Shown: one piece after another, positions 1 through 7,925 of the stretch
How the letters are laid out: the number at the start of each line of letters is the position of its first letter
Position numbering within the stretch: the first letter of the stretch is position 1
NCBI GenBank assembly: GCA_026415985.1
Contig: JAOAGA010000017.1
Location: 1 to 21,915 of the forward strand
DNA from: Pseudomonadota bacterium
GTDB lineage: Bacteria; CALINM01
DNA length: 21,915 nt
Reading direction: 5' to 3'
The notes under the pieces: generated by a model
The model's input: the letters and a program-made list of their open reading frames with translations, nothing else
The model's database searches: none
Told to the model about the DNA's origin: nothing
Made by a program: the position numbers and the translations under genes

Positions 1-583
1 GTCTTGTTTCATCGGCATATACAGATATCTTTTTACCGCTGAAAAAGGCGCTTCTTATAATCGAAAGGGCGGTACCGTATTCCGATGTTGCCAAGGCACC
101 TGCGTTACAGTGGGTAAGTATGGTATCTCCGTCTTTTATCAAGGGGTTGCCATTTTCACCTATTTTCTGGCATATCTCTATATCTTCTTCATAAATCCTT
201 TTTGCCTTGGCGATGAGCTCATCTTTTATCTCATTTATAGAAAGGCATGGGCTTTCATCAAAGGTTCGTCTCATCCTGTTTATAGCCCAGAAAAGATTAA
301 CCGCAGTGGGACGCGTCTTGGAAAACTCATCAAGTATTTTGTAGAACTCCTCCTTAAATTTCTCTCTGTCAAGGCTATTAATACTTTTTGCACCAAGAGC
401 TATACCAAAGCCAGCAGTTACACCAATGGCAGGGGCACCTCTTACCACCATATCCTTTATTGCCTTTGCCACATCTTTATAGTCTGTAAAGGACAGATAG
501 ACCTCTTTATCAGGTAATAGCCTCTGGTCTATCATGCTCACCTTTTCTCCATCAAACCTGACTGTGTAGAAATTTTTACCCAT
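1..583 (-). CDS. mtnA: S-methyl-5-thioribose-1-phosphate isomerase, N-terminal part (cut by window edge)
   Basis: MtnA converts 5-methylthioribose 1-phosphate to the ribulose form in the methionine salvage pathway, in the cytosol. The frame is open from the ATG at 583 to the window edge, giving 194 codons of a protein that is usually about 345 residues. Family motifs are visible: VRGAPAIG near residue 48, RPTAVNLFWA at 91-100, and THCNAGALAT at 157-166, whose Cys159 matches the catalytic cysteine. The catalytic aspartate lies in the missing C-terminal part. The same eIF2B-like fold includes related sugar-phosphate isomerases, so a paralogue with another substrate is possible. The start lies 12 bases after the stop of the NtrC-type gene, with a GAGG-type ribosome site about 8 bases upstream. 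There is no separate promoter in that gap, so it is probably co-transcribed with the two-component pair. Confidence 0.93.
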   Translation of the reverse strand, partial: MGKNFYTVRFDGEKVSMIDQRLLPDKEVYLSFTDYKDVAKAIKDMVVRGAPAIGVTAGFGIALGAKSINSLDREKFKEEFYKILDEFSKTRPTAVNLFWAINRMRRTFDESPCLSINEIKDELIAKAKRIYEEDIEICQKIGENGNPLIKDGDTILTHCNAGALATSEYGTALSIIRSAFFSGKKISVYADETR

Positions 584-595
584 TGCCCTGTACCT

Positions 596-2071
596 CTAAC
601 CTTTCCTATTAGTTTTTTTAAAATCTATACAATCAAGCCTGTAATCCTTTATCTTTTTTCTCAGCGTATTTCTGTTAATACCTAAGATCTCCGATGCCTT
701 TATCTGATTGCCCTTTGTAATCTTAAGTATTTTTTCTATCAGAGGTTTTTCTACCTGAGACATAACAAAATCATGGACATCTTTAATTTCTCCTGTACTC
801 AGGAACTTTATAAACTCGTCTAATTTCCAGCTTATCATCTCTTCCAGAGAGAGTTCTTTTACAACATCTTTGTTCATCTCTCCTTTCGTCAGGAAAAGGA
901 AATCTGATTTATCAAGAACATCGTTAGGCGAGATAAGAAACACCCTTTTTATGGTATTCTGTAGCTCTCTTACGTTACCGGGCCAGTCATAGGCCATCAG
1001 AAAATTTATAGCATCATCTGTAATATCCTTTTTTATTCCAATCTCTTTAGAAAATTTCTTAAGAAAGTATCTTACAAGTTCAGGTATATCCTCTTTTCTC
1101 TCCCTTAAAGGAGGAATGTATATGGGTATCTGATTAAGCCTGTCAAAAAGATCAGCACGGAAGGCCTTGTTCTTAATCAGATTAATAATATCCTGGTTTG
1201 TTGCAGCAATTATCTTAACATCAATCTTAACCGCTTTTGTCCCGCCGATGGGAACAATCTCTTTCTCCTCAAGGACCCTTAGTATTTTTGCCTGTAGTTC
1301 TACTGACATATCACCAATCTCATCGAGAAAAAGAACACCATTATTAGCTACCTCAAACTTACCTATCTTTCTCTCTGTGGCACCTGTAAAGGCACCCTTT
1401 TCATATCCGAAAAGCTCGCTTTCCAAAAGGTCCTTTGGAATTGCTGCACAGTTAACAGATATAAAGGGGTTAACCGCCCTTTTGCTATTTAAATGGATCG
1501 CTCTTGCTACCAAATCTTTACCAGTTCCTCTTTCTCCCTGGATCAATACTGTTGCATCACTATCGGCAATCTTTCCGATGAGTTTAAAAATTTCCTTCAT
1601 GGCGGGTGATTTGCCAACCATAAAGATATCTTCTTCAATCTCGTTTATTTTTTGCTTCTCAGTAAGTGTGGTATTAATTTTTCTCGATTTTAAATAGGTT
1701 TCAACCGCCCTTTCTGCTATTTTTTCCACATCATCCAGGTTAAAGGGTTTGGTTATGTAATCATAGGCACCTCTTTTCATAGCCTCAACGGCATTTTTCA
1801 TAGTGCTCTGAGCGGTCATTATCACTGTGGGCGGGTGATTTGGAATTTTTACAATTTTATCAAGTATCTCAAAACCAGATATATCCGGCATTATAATATC
1901 AAGGAATATTAAATTATACTTGTCTTCCTCAAGTTTTTTCAAAGCTTCCTTACCGTTGACAGCCTCTGTGACAGTATAACCCTTTTGTAAAAAAAGCCTT
2001 TTTAATAACCAGCATATATTTTTTTCATCATCTATAACCAAAATCTTTATATTTTTTTTATTTATATCCAT
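596..2071 (-). CDS. NtrC-family sigma-54-dependent response regulator
   Basis: This cytosolic transcription activator should turn on sigma-54 promoters when phosphorylated by the kinase encoded just upstream. From the ATG at 2071 it has 491 residues. The receiver domain (about 8-125) has the acidic pair D14/D15, phospho-acceptor D58, T86 and K108. The AAA+ domain (about 150-385) has Walker A GERGTGKD at 179-186, the sigma-54 contact loop GAFTGA at 226-231 and Walker B VLFLDE at 246-251. A Fis-type helix-turn-helix lies at about 455-476. The frame also reaches a TTG at 2101, but the ATG at 2071 is preceded by GGGGAT and begins right at the receiver domain, so I prefer it. The gene lies 40 bases downstream of the kinase stop and is followed closely by mtnA. 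I see no sigma-54 promoter (GG-N10-GC) in the intergenic gaps, so the targets are unknown. Confidence 0.95.
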   Translation of the reverse strand: MDINKKNIKILVIDDEKNICWLLKRLFLQKGYTVTEAVNGKEALKKLEEDKYNLIFLDIIMPDISGFEILDKIVKIPNHPPTVIMTAQSTMKNAVEAMKRGAYDYITKPFNLDDVEKIAERAVETYLKSRKINTTLTEKQKINEIEEDIFMVGKSPAMKEIFKLIGKIADSDATVLIQGERGTGKDLVARAIHLNSKRAVNPFISVNCAAIPKDLLESELFGYEKGAFTGATERKIGKFEVANNGVLFLDEIGDMSVELQAKILRVLEEKEIVPIGGTKAVKIDVKIIAATNQDIINLIKNKAFRADLFDRLNQIPIYIPPLRERKEDIPELVRYFLKKFSKEIGIKKDITDDAINFLMAYDWPGNVRELQNTIKRVFLISPNDVLDKSDFLFLTKGEMNKDVVKELSLEEMISWKLDEFIKFLSTGEIKDVHDFVMSQVEKPLIEKILKITKGNQIKASEILGINRNTLRKKIKDYRLDCIDFKKTNRKG

Positions 2072-2077
2072 AAAATT

Positions 2078-2083
2078 ATCCCC
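2078..2083 (-). promoter_or_regulatory. Ribosome binding site deciding the NtrC-type start
   Basis: On the minus strand this reads GGGGAT, 6 bases before the ATG at 2071. It favours this ATG over the in-frame TTG at 2101, which lacks a purine-rich site. The call rests on spacing and composition only. Confidence 0.5.
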
Positions 2084-2111
2084 GGCAAACAGTTTTTCCA
2101 ACTAAAAAACT

Positions 2112-3170
2112 TTATAAACTATCTTTCATAGGAAGATAAATGCTGACTTTTGTCCCTCTTTTATACTCACTTTTTATTTTCATAAAACCATTATGCTCCA
2201 TCACTACCTTTTGAGAATAAACAAGACCTAAGCCAGTTCCTTTAGGTTTCGTGGTAAAAAAGGGCGTAAAAAGCTTTTGTATATCTTCTTCTCTTACACC
2301 TTCTCCCGAATCTTCTACCTCTATTAAAAGATAACTATAATCCCTGTTTTTTTCTTTGTATTTTATATCAACAACAACCCTGACCCGAATATCTATTTTA
2401 CCACCGATATAGGAAGCTTCCACAGAATTTTTTATTACATTAAAAACCGCTTTATAGAGACTTTCTCTGTCACCAAAAATTTTTGGTATGGTACTGTCAT
2501 ACTCTTTTAATATTAAAAGATTTTTTTCCTTAACTACCGGTAGTAAACCTCCAGTTGCCTCATTAATCAGATCTATTATGCTAAAATTGTCGATATGAAC
2601 AAGCTGAGGATTTGAGTAATCAAGCAAGTCCTGAATTATCTTTTCTATTCTGTCAAGCTCTGAAAATATTATCTTGAAAGCCTCTTCATCGTAACTTTCC
2701 TTCTCTCGTGTCATTAACTGAATTATTCCTTTTATCACCCCGAGAGGGTTTTTTATCTCATGGGCCATACTTGCAAAAAGAATTGAAAGTTTTTCTATGT
2801 TTTGTTTCTCGTACTTTGATGCCTCCATAGATTTGAGAAAAGAACAATCCTCAACTAAAAGGAGAAAACTTTCGTCCTTTAAAGAGATAGGGATAAGAAA
2901 AAAATTAAGAAGATAATTGTTGCCAAGATAATTTATAAAAGGTTCTTCATAAAGTTTTAAGGTTTTGTTTTCTCTTTTTGACTTATTATAAAGTTCCGCA
3001 AGTTTTTTGGGGAATCTTAATTCCTCAATATTCAAACTCAGTAATTTCTGCTTTGAAAGACCAAGTATGCTTTCGACAGTTGAGTTTACATAAACTACTT
3101 TACCGTAGCTAAGATATACAGTCCCGTAGGGCAGGTTTTCAAGAATCTGTTCAAAAAAATGGGCCTTCAC
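2112..3170 (-). CDS. Soluble PAS-domain sensor histidine kinase (NtrB-like)
   Basis: This is the probable partner kinase of the NtrC-type regulator that follows. It has 352 residues and no membrane segment, so it should sense a cytosolic signal. An N-terminal PAS-like domain (about 1-110) precedes a HisKA domain with phospho-acceptor His137 in the SMAHEIKNPLG motif. The HATPase_c domain has an N box with N244 and N248, a G1 box DSGEG at 287-291, and an F/G2 region FFTTKPKGTGLGL at 304-316. All the residues expected for autophosphorylation are present. The start is GTG at 3170, which overlaps the stop of the MOSC gene as GTGA, a layout that usually means translational coupling. The signal is not evident. 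The overlap with a MOSC protein hints at a molybdenum- or sulfur-related cue, but that is only inference. Confidence 0.94.
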   Translation of the reverse strand: MKAHFFEQILENLPYGTVYLSYGKVVYVNSTVESILGLSKQKLLSLNIEELRFPKKLAELYNKSKRENKTLKLYEEPFINYLGNNYLLNFFLIPISLKDESFLLLVEDCSFLKSMEASKYEKQNIEKLSILFASMAHEIKNPLGVIKGIIQLMTREKESYDEEAFKIIFSELDRIEKIIQDLLDYSNPQLVHIDNFSIIDLINEATGGLLPVVKEKNLLILKEYDSTIPKIFGDRESLYKAVFNVIKNSVEASYIGGKIDIRVRVVVDIKYKEKNRDYSYLLIEVEDSGEGVREEDIQKLFTPFFTTKPKGTGLGLVYSQKVVMEHNGFMKIKSEYKRGTKVSIYLPMKDSL

Positions 3171-3604
3171 TTTTCAATCACTTCTATAGTTTGTCCTTTT
3201 CTGATTACTCCACCTTTGACAATTTTACAAAAAATCCCCTCCCTTGGCATAACACAATCTCCAACTGTCTTGAAAATATTGCACTTAGTATGACAGACCT
3301 TGCCATGCTGTGTAACTTCTAAAATAACATCGCCTATTTTTATCCTTTTACCAATAGGGAGTTCTATCAGATTAACCCCCTCGGTGGTAATATTTTCAGC
3401 AAAATCTCCTGCTTTAACATCAAGCCCTGCCTTTCTCATCTTTTCTATACTTTCGTTGGCGAGAAGACTTACCTGTCTTATTCCGCCTTCTGCATGGGCA
3501 TCGCCTTCTATCCCCTTATCTTCAACAAAAACCGCTGAGTCAACGGGTTTTTTGCGAATGGATTTTTTTTCCGAAATATTTATTGATAATACTACACCTT
3601 TCAT
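3167..3604 (-). CDS. MOSC-domain protein (molybdenum cofactor-related)
   Basis: This is a stand-alone MOSC domain of 145 residues from the ATG at 3604. MOSC domains occur at the C-terminus of molybdenum cofactor sulfurases and in small bacterial proteins thought to bind or deliver sulfurated molybdenum cofactor. Visible family features are the GIEGDAHA segment, the RQVSLL segment, a GDFAENITTEG stretch, and a cysteine-containing HGKVCHTKC motif in the second half. The frame also contains a GTG at 3613, but the ATG at 3604 has a good AAAAGGAG ribosome site 8 bases upstream. It ends in a GTGA overlap with the PAS histidine kinase, so the two should be translated together. No moa, moe or mog genes are in the window. 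Its biochemical role is unproven. Confidence 0.9.
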   Translation of the reverse strand: MKGVVLSINISEKKSIRKKPVDSAVFVEDKGIEGDAHAEGGIRQVSLLANESIEKMRKAGLDVKAGDFAENITTEGVNLIELPIGKRIKIGDVILEVTQHGKVCHTKCNIFKTVGDCVMPREGIFCKIVKGGVIRKGQTIEVIEK

Positions 3605-3612
3605 AGCAACCA

Positions 3613-3620
3613 CTCCTTTT
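3613..3620 (-). promoter_or_regulatory. Ribosome binding site deciding the MOSC start
   Basis: On the minus strand this reads AAAAGGAG, 8 bases before the ATG at 3604. The upstream in-frame GTG at 3613 abuts this site and could not use it, so the ATG is chosen. Confidence 0.65.
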
Positions 3621-3624
3621 ATAA

Positions 3625-3630
3625 ATTATA
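3625..3630 (-). promoter_or_regulatory. Candidate -10 element for the MOSC-kinase-regulator-mtnA genes
   Basis: A perfect TATAAT is present on the minus strand about 20 bases before the MOSC start, inside the 70-base gap after the GAF protein gene. No convincing -35 is seen at 16-18 bases. The nearest is a TTGAAT 22 bases upstream. A small palindrome, AGATTCAATCT at 3651-3661, sits near where a -35 would be. This may give the last four genes their own transcript, but the call is weak. Confidence 0.35.
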
Positions 3631-3674
3631 TAATGATTTTGATTTATAACAGATTCAATCTATTCACTGATTAC

Positions 3675-5906
3675 CTATCCCCTGATATGATTTGCCTTTA
3701 CAATCAACTCATCATACTCATCTCCATCATCGGGGAATCTTGAGTATCCAAACCTTATAGAAACTTCTTCTTTCAGAAGATTTTTGGGATCAAAATTCAT
3801 CTTTTCAAAGACCTTCTTAAGCCTGAATACTACCTCCAAAGCCTTCTCATCGGCATCAACAAGTATTATGCCAAACTTATTATCATTAAGTCTCGATACT
3901 ACCTCAAAACTTCTTATCTTTTCTCTCAACTCAAAGGCTATCTTCTTTATAATCTCATCGGTAAACTTTTTTCCGTAAGATTCAAGATATTTTTCATAAT
4001 TCTGAAGCTCAATTATTAAAAGCACAACCCTCTTGTTATGTCTTTTTGCCCTCGCAATCTCTTCAAAGACCCTTTTTTCATAGTATCTGAAGTTTGGCAA
4101 ACCGGTAACAATATCAATATAATTCTCATAGTTTGCTACGCTTTTACGCTCTAACTCCCTGTAAAGCGGTATAATCTTTGAAATAATATCATCAATTAGT
4201 TTAATATCCTGTAAACTGAAATTAGAAATTTTTCCTGCTCCTTTTTTGTTATAAAAAGAAAAACAGGCTTCTACTTCCTTTCCGACCAGGCAGGGGTATA
4301 TAATAAAAGAGCTTATTTGCGGATACAGATACGCCAAATCTATATCTCTTTTGGTATTCTTGATAAGCAACTCCTTTTTTGTTTTAATGGCCCTTTTTAC
4401 AAGCTCTCTGTCTAACTCAAAGAAATCTTTATTAACAATGTTTTCATAACCTATACAATCTTTTACTGTGTATGCCTTTTTTTCTTCATCATAAATTCGG
4501 AGAAATGAAACAGACGAGCCTATGCACTCAGACAATCTTTTCAGAAGGTGATTGAAAAAAGAGATCCTGTCATCCATTAGACTAAGTTCTGAAAATATTT
4601 CATCGGTAAAATCCCTAAGTCTTGTCTGTTCCGCCACTTCTTCCTTGTGGTAAACCAAAGAAAGCAGTCTTGATAAATCATTGGAAAGGTCCTTTAAAAA
4701 ATCAATTGTCACATAACCATCTCTTTTAAAATTAATAAAGGAAATAATCCCGAAACACTCGTTTTCATCAATCAGGGGAAAGACCGCGTAGCCCCTGAAG
4801 TTTTTTCTTTCAGGTTCAGCAAAAAAGACACTTTCTTTACTATCGAAAACCCACCTTTCTAACGTGTCTTCTGAAAATATCTCGTTGCTATCGAGAATGC
4901 TATAGTTTGTTGCAACAATCTCAAAGGAAAACTCCTTTGATCTCAAAGCAATAAGAGAGTAAACAGAGAATGATTTAAATATAAAGTCTATAATCTTTTT
5001 TATTCTGTCATACAGCGGTATCTTCTGAGAAAGTATCTGAGATAGTTCAGAAAAACTTTTATAACGCTCTGAATCTTCTCTGAACTCCGCAAAGCTCTTA
5101 GAAGTAAAAAGGATATCACCTATAATGGCAGAAACACTTTTAAGAAACTCTAAGTCTTTTTCAGAAAAGGCATTTATGTCTGAATTGCTTGAAAGATTAA
5201 TGACGCCAACTACTTCATCATCCTTTAGCAAAGGAACACAAATAGCAGACTTAATATCTTCTCTCTTTCTGATCTTTTTAAAAGATTTATCATCGGGACT
5301 ACCTGTAATAATAATGGGCTCTTTATTCTCAACAACCTTACCCGCTATTCCTTCGCCCACAGGGATTTTAATAAAATCCCATAAAACCCTGTCTATACCA
5401 TAGGACATTGCCACTTTGAGAACCTTTTCCTTTTTATCATAGAGCATAATAGAACCTCTGTTAGCCCCTGTCTTATCACAGAGAAACTTCAGAATCTCAT
5501 CAAGAAGCTTTTCTTTGTCAAAAAGCATAGATAGATTATCGGCAATGCCCTTTAACTCACCGACAACAAAACTTATGTCTTTTTTCTCCGAAAGCCCCTC
5601 AGCACCTCTATATAAAAATTCTGCCGAAGACCCGCTTATAATTTTTATATGACCCAATCCCAGATTAGTTAATCTGTCTTTCAGCTCCGGATTATTGTCC
5701 ACATTTATAATGGCAAAAATACTGTTTTTTCCTTCAGTCAACTCGGAAAGATTGCTTTTGATAATATTATCAGGAATAACCTTTTTTTTCTGTAACACAC
5801 CCATCTCATCAATAACTAAAGATACATTAATATTTTTATCCTCTTTCATCTTCTCATATAGGCTTATCAACCTTTCTGAACTTCCATATAAGGCTATGTT
5901 GTTCAT
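3675..5906 (-). CDS. Multi-GAF signalling protein with degenerate GGDEF domain
   Basis: A soluble signalling protein of 743 residues from the ATG at 5906. The first 100 or so residues look like a small nucleotide-binding (Rossmann-like) fold beginning NIALYGSSERL. A clear GAF domain follows (about 115-270), then two weaker GAF-like regions (about 285-415 and 425-585). The C-terminal 146 residues form a GGDEF-type domain starting DIVTGLPNFRYY at 598. The catalytic signature is replaced by LNDNKF at about 673-678, and the metal/substrate residues of the first half are also altered (ELQNYEKY). It is therefore probably not an active diguanylate cyclase and may bind a nucleotide or a partner instead. 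The start lies 4 bases after the MglA-type gene's stop, which embeds its ribosome site, so the two are coupled. The ligands of the GAF domains cannot be told from sequence. Confidence 0.88.
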   Translation of the reverse strand: MNNIALYGSSERLISLYEKMKEDKNINVSLVIDEMGVLQKKKVIPDNIIKSNLSELTEGKNSIFAIINVDNNPELKDRLTNLGLGHIKIISGSSAEFLYRGAEGLSEKKDISFVVGELKGIADNLSMLFDKEKLLDEILKFLCDKTGANRGSIMLYDKKEKVLKVAMSYGIDRVLWDFIKIPVGEGIAGKVVENKEPIIITGSPDDKSFKKIRKREDIKSAICVPLLKDDEVVGVINLSSNSDINAFSEKDLEFLKSVSAIIGDILFTSKSFAEFREDSERYKSFSELSQILSQKIPLYDRIKKIIDFIFKSFSVYSLIALRSKEFSFEIVATNYSILDSNEIFSEDTLERWVFDSKESVFFAEPERKNFRGYAVFPLIDENECFGIISFINFKRDGYVTIDFLKDLSNDLSRLLSLVYHKEEVAEQTRLRDFTDEIFSELSLMDDRISFFNHLLKRLSECIGSSVSFLRIYDEEKKAYTVKDCIGYENIVNKDFFELDRELVKRAIKTKKELLIKNTKRDIDLAYLYPQISSFIIYPCLVGKEVEACFSFYNKKGAGKISNFSLQDIKLIDDIISKIIPLYRELERKSVANYENYIDIVTGLPNFRYYEKRVFEEIARAKRHNKRVVLLIIELQNYEKYLESYGKKFTDEIIKKIAFELREKIRSFEVVSRLNDNKFGIILVDADEKALEVVFRLKKVFEKMNFDPKNLLKEEVSIRFGYSRFPDDGDEYDELIVKANHIRG

Positions 5907-5910
5907 TATC

Positions 5911-6933
5911 TCACTCCTCAATCTCAATCTTTAATCTTATTTTTACAGACTTCTCTCTTTCTCCGATAGTTAATCTGATGGGAAGCTCTATTTCTTTACC
6001 CTTTATTGAGGGGCTGTCGATTGAGATGTTTAATTTATCATTATTAGTTAACTCTTTTCCAGTTTCAGCAGTAAGTGCCTTTTTTTCGAAAATATCTTTA
6101 TTAATATCAGTTATATCAATCTCTTCCTTCTGTTCAGTCTCCAGCTCTTCAATCTCAGCTATTATATCTTCAACCTCACTCTTTTGTTCCTTTACTTCTT
6201 CAGTTATATCTTCCTTGATAATACCATCTAAAACCTCCAATGCAGAATCACTATAATCATCGGGGAGGTACTCTCTTAAATCCTCACCGACATTTTCCTT
6301 CAAAGTTTTTGTCTCTGACAATTCTTCTTTCTCTTCACCACCTCTTTGCTGGAGTTCCTTAAGCTTTTTAATAACCATCTTGCAGATTGCCATTAGAGTT
6401 TCGAGAACCCCTTTACCTTCTGTAGCGACCGCAGGGAAAAAAGGAACCTTCCTTTTATTAAGATGAATATGTAGCTCTTCCATATCCATGGCATTATCCA
6501 AATCTCTTTTGTTATATTGAATCACAAGCGGAATGGTATTTATGTCCATTCCATACTCATTTAAGTTGTCCTCAAGATTTTTCAGGCTCTCAATGTTGTC
6601 CTCAAGCATCTGCTTTTGAGAATCTGCTACAAAAACCACGCCATCAACACCTTTCAATACCATCTTTCTCGTGGTGTTGTAAAAGATCTGACCGGGAACT
6701 GTATATAAATGAAACCTTACCTTAAAACCATTTATCTCACCTATACTTATGGGCAAAAAATCAAAAAAAAGCGTTCTGTCTGTTTGGGTGGCCAAACTGA
6801 CAAGTTTACCTCTGCTCTCAGGAGTTAGTTTTTGATGAATATACAAAATATTAGTTGTCTTACCCGATAAACCGGGTCCGTAATATACTATTTTTGCGTT
6901 TATCTCTTTATTGATATAGTTGATAAAAGCCAT
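5911..6933 (-). CDS. MglA-type Ras-like GTPase with long acidic C-terminal extension
   Basis: Residues 1 to about 195 are a clear MglA-family small GTPase, the switch that sets cell polarity and motility direction in Myxococcus and relatives. The P-loop is GPGLSGKTT at 19-27. R53, T78 and Q82 are conserved at the positions known in MglA, with TVPGQ at 78-82 in place of the usual DTxGQ. The guanine motif NKRD is at 141-144. Residues matching the intrinsic arginine finger and catalytic glutamine are present, so GTP hydrolysis is likely. Unlike MglA (about 195 residues) the protein has 340: a Glu/Lys-rich linker (about 200-290) and a final beta-like segment. The gene starts 2 bases after the HEAT-like gene and is followed after 4 bases by the GAF gene. 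No mglB (roadblock) GAP gene is in the window. A role in motility is inferred from the family. Confidence 0.93.
   Translation of the reverse strand: MAFINYINKEINAKIVYYGPGLSGKTTNILYIHQKLTPESRGKLVSLATQTDRTLFFDFLPISIGEINGFKVRFHLYTVPGQIFYNTTRKMVLKGVDGVVFVADSQKQMLEDNIESLKNLEDNLNEYGMDINTIPLVIQYNKRDLDNAMDMEELHIHLNKRKVPFFPAVATEGKGVLETLMAICKMVIKKLKELQQRGGEEKEELSETKTLKENVGEDLREYLPDDYSDSALEVLDGIIKEDITEEVKEQKSEVEDIIAEIEELETEQKEEIDITDINKDIFEKKALTAETGKELTNNDKLNISIDSPSIKGKEIELPIRLTIGEREKSVKIRLKIEIEE
5914..5918 (-). promoter_or_regulatory. Ribosome binding site deciding the GAF protein start
   Basis: AGGAG on the minus strand lies 7 bases before the ATG at 5906, within the last codons of the GTPase gene. 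This supports the ATG over the in-frame TTG at 5927, and implies re-initiation after the GTPase stop. Confidence 0.55.
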
Positions 6934-6935
6934 CT

Positions 6936-7925
6936 CTACTTGCTCCTCTGCACAAGGATTTTCCTTGCTGTGCTTGAGATAATGGAAGACACATTTTTAC
7001 TTTTGGATATCTTGTCAAGATCTTTGTTACCCAGTGAGGATAAAAATTTTACCGACACCTGAACAGGAGTTTTCGGATTAAAAACAAGATTAAGTCTTAT
7101 ATTATAGTTCTGTACCCAGTTTTTATTCATTGCAATAGCCCTGATTATCTCGTCGGGCAGGTTTTTATCCTGTGATATCTTTATTACCTCGCCCTCTGTT
7201 ATTCTTGGATTTTTTAAAACTGCGGTGGAGACAAGTTTATTGCTATCCTTTATCAAAATTCCTCTGACCTCTTTGTTTCCCATGAGAGCAAACTTAATCT
7301 TTTCTGCAACGGACAGTTTAGCTATCTTACCTGCAATACTTCTCTTTTTTTCTTCATCATTTTCATCAACATTTTCAACAAGCTCCTTATGTTCAATAAA
7401 AACCTCCTTAGGAAGCGGAGGTTCTTTCTTTTCTATACACTCTGTTACTTTTTTAGATACATAAAAACTAACCTTATCATAATATTCCAAAGGCAGAGAG
7501 GGGTTATTTAACAAGTTATCAATAATCTTCTGATTACTTGACCATATCTCTTCTCTTAACAATATAAGTCTTAAAACGTCCTGATTCTTTGATGTGGCAA
7601 ATCTTTCAACCAAACTTGCAGGAACAGCCTTATGGGAGAAAACGGTTTCCAACATTTCCAGATCATCCTGAAAGAGATACGCTATAAGTGCTATTATCTT
7701 TTCATCTTCTGTGTCTTTAAGAAAATTTTTCAGAAGATGCGGGGGTATCTCTCTCAAATAATGGATACATTTTTCTCTTAAGCCATTTCTGTTCTCAATG
7801 GCGTAAACAGAGACAATATATATCAGCTCATTAAGCTGGAGGGGGAAGCTCCCCTCCAGAACTTTAATATTAATTTCCCTGTTTTGCTCATTTAAAAGCT
7901 TCAATCCTACTTCAGATAATCTCAC
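6936..7925 (-). CDS. HEAT-like alpha-helical repeat protein, uncharacterised
   Basis: A 329-residue, mostly helical protein with no signal peptide or membrane segment. I do not recognise a characterised family. The second half (about 205-325) resembles a conserved region found next to signalling genes in deltaproteobacteria, containing KLSVAEKIKFALMGNKE, LVSTAVLKNPRIT and a closing helix pair. Repeated short helical units such as LLNNPSLPLEYYDKV and AIAMNKNW suggest a HEAT/leucine-rich-variant type scaffold. The linker around residues 165-200 is charged and probably flexible. The start is GTG at 7925 in a GTGA overlap with the EF-G2 stop, and its own stop is 2 bases from the MglA-type start. 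This layout suggests it works with the GTPase, perhaps as a scaffold or regulator. That is inference. Confidence 0.8.
   Translation of the reverse strand: MRLSEVGLKLLNEQNREINIKVLEGSFPLQLNELIYIVSVYAIENRNGLREKCIHYLREIPPHLLKNFLKDTEDEKIIALIAYLFQDDLEMLETVFSHKAVPASLVERFATSKNQDVLRLILLREEIWSSNQKIIDNLLNNPSLPLEYYDKVSFYVSKKVTECIEKKEPPLPKEVFIEHKELVENVDENDEEKKRSIAGKIAKLSVAEKIKFALMGNKEVRGILIKDSNKLVSTAVLKNPRITEGEVIKISQDKNLPDEIIRAIAMNKNWVQNYNIRLNLVFNPKTPVQVSVKFLSSLGNKDLDKISKSKNVSSIISSTARKILVQRSK

Noticed and set aside
110-517. A plus-strand open frame of 135 codons over the mtnA region
   Set aside because: It lies antisense to a clear mtnA reading frame with conserved motifs, and its own protein looks like an antisense shadow.
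3631-3674. A possible terminator after the GAF protein gene
   Set aside because: The only symmetrical element is an 11-base palindrome with a one-base centre, which cannot form a hairpin, and no U-tract follows it.
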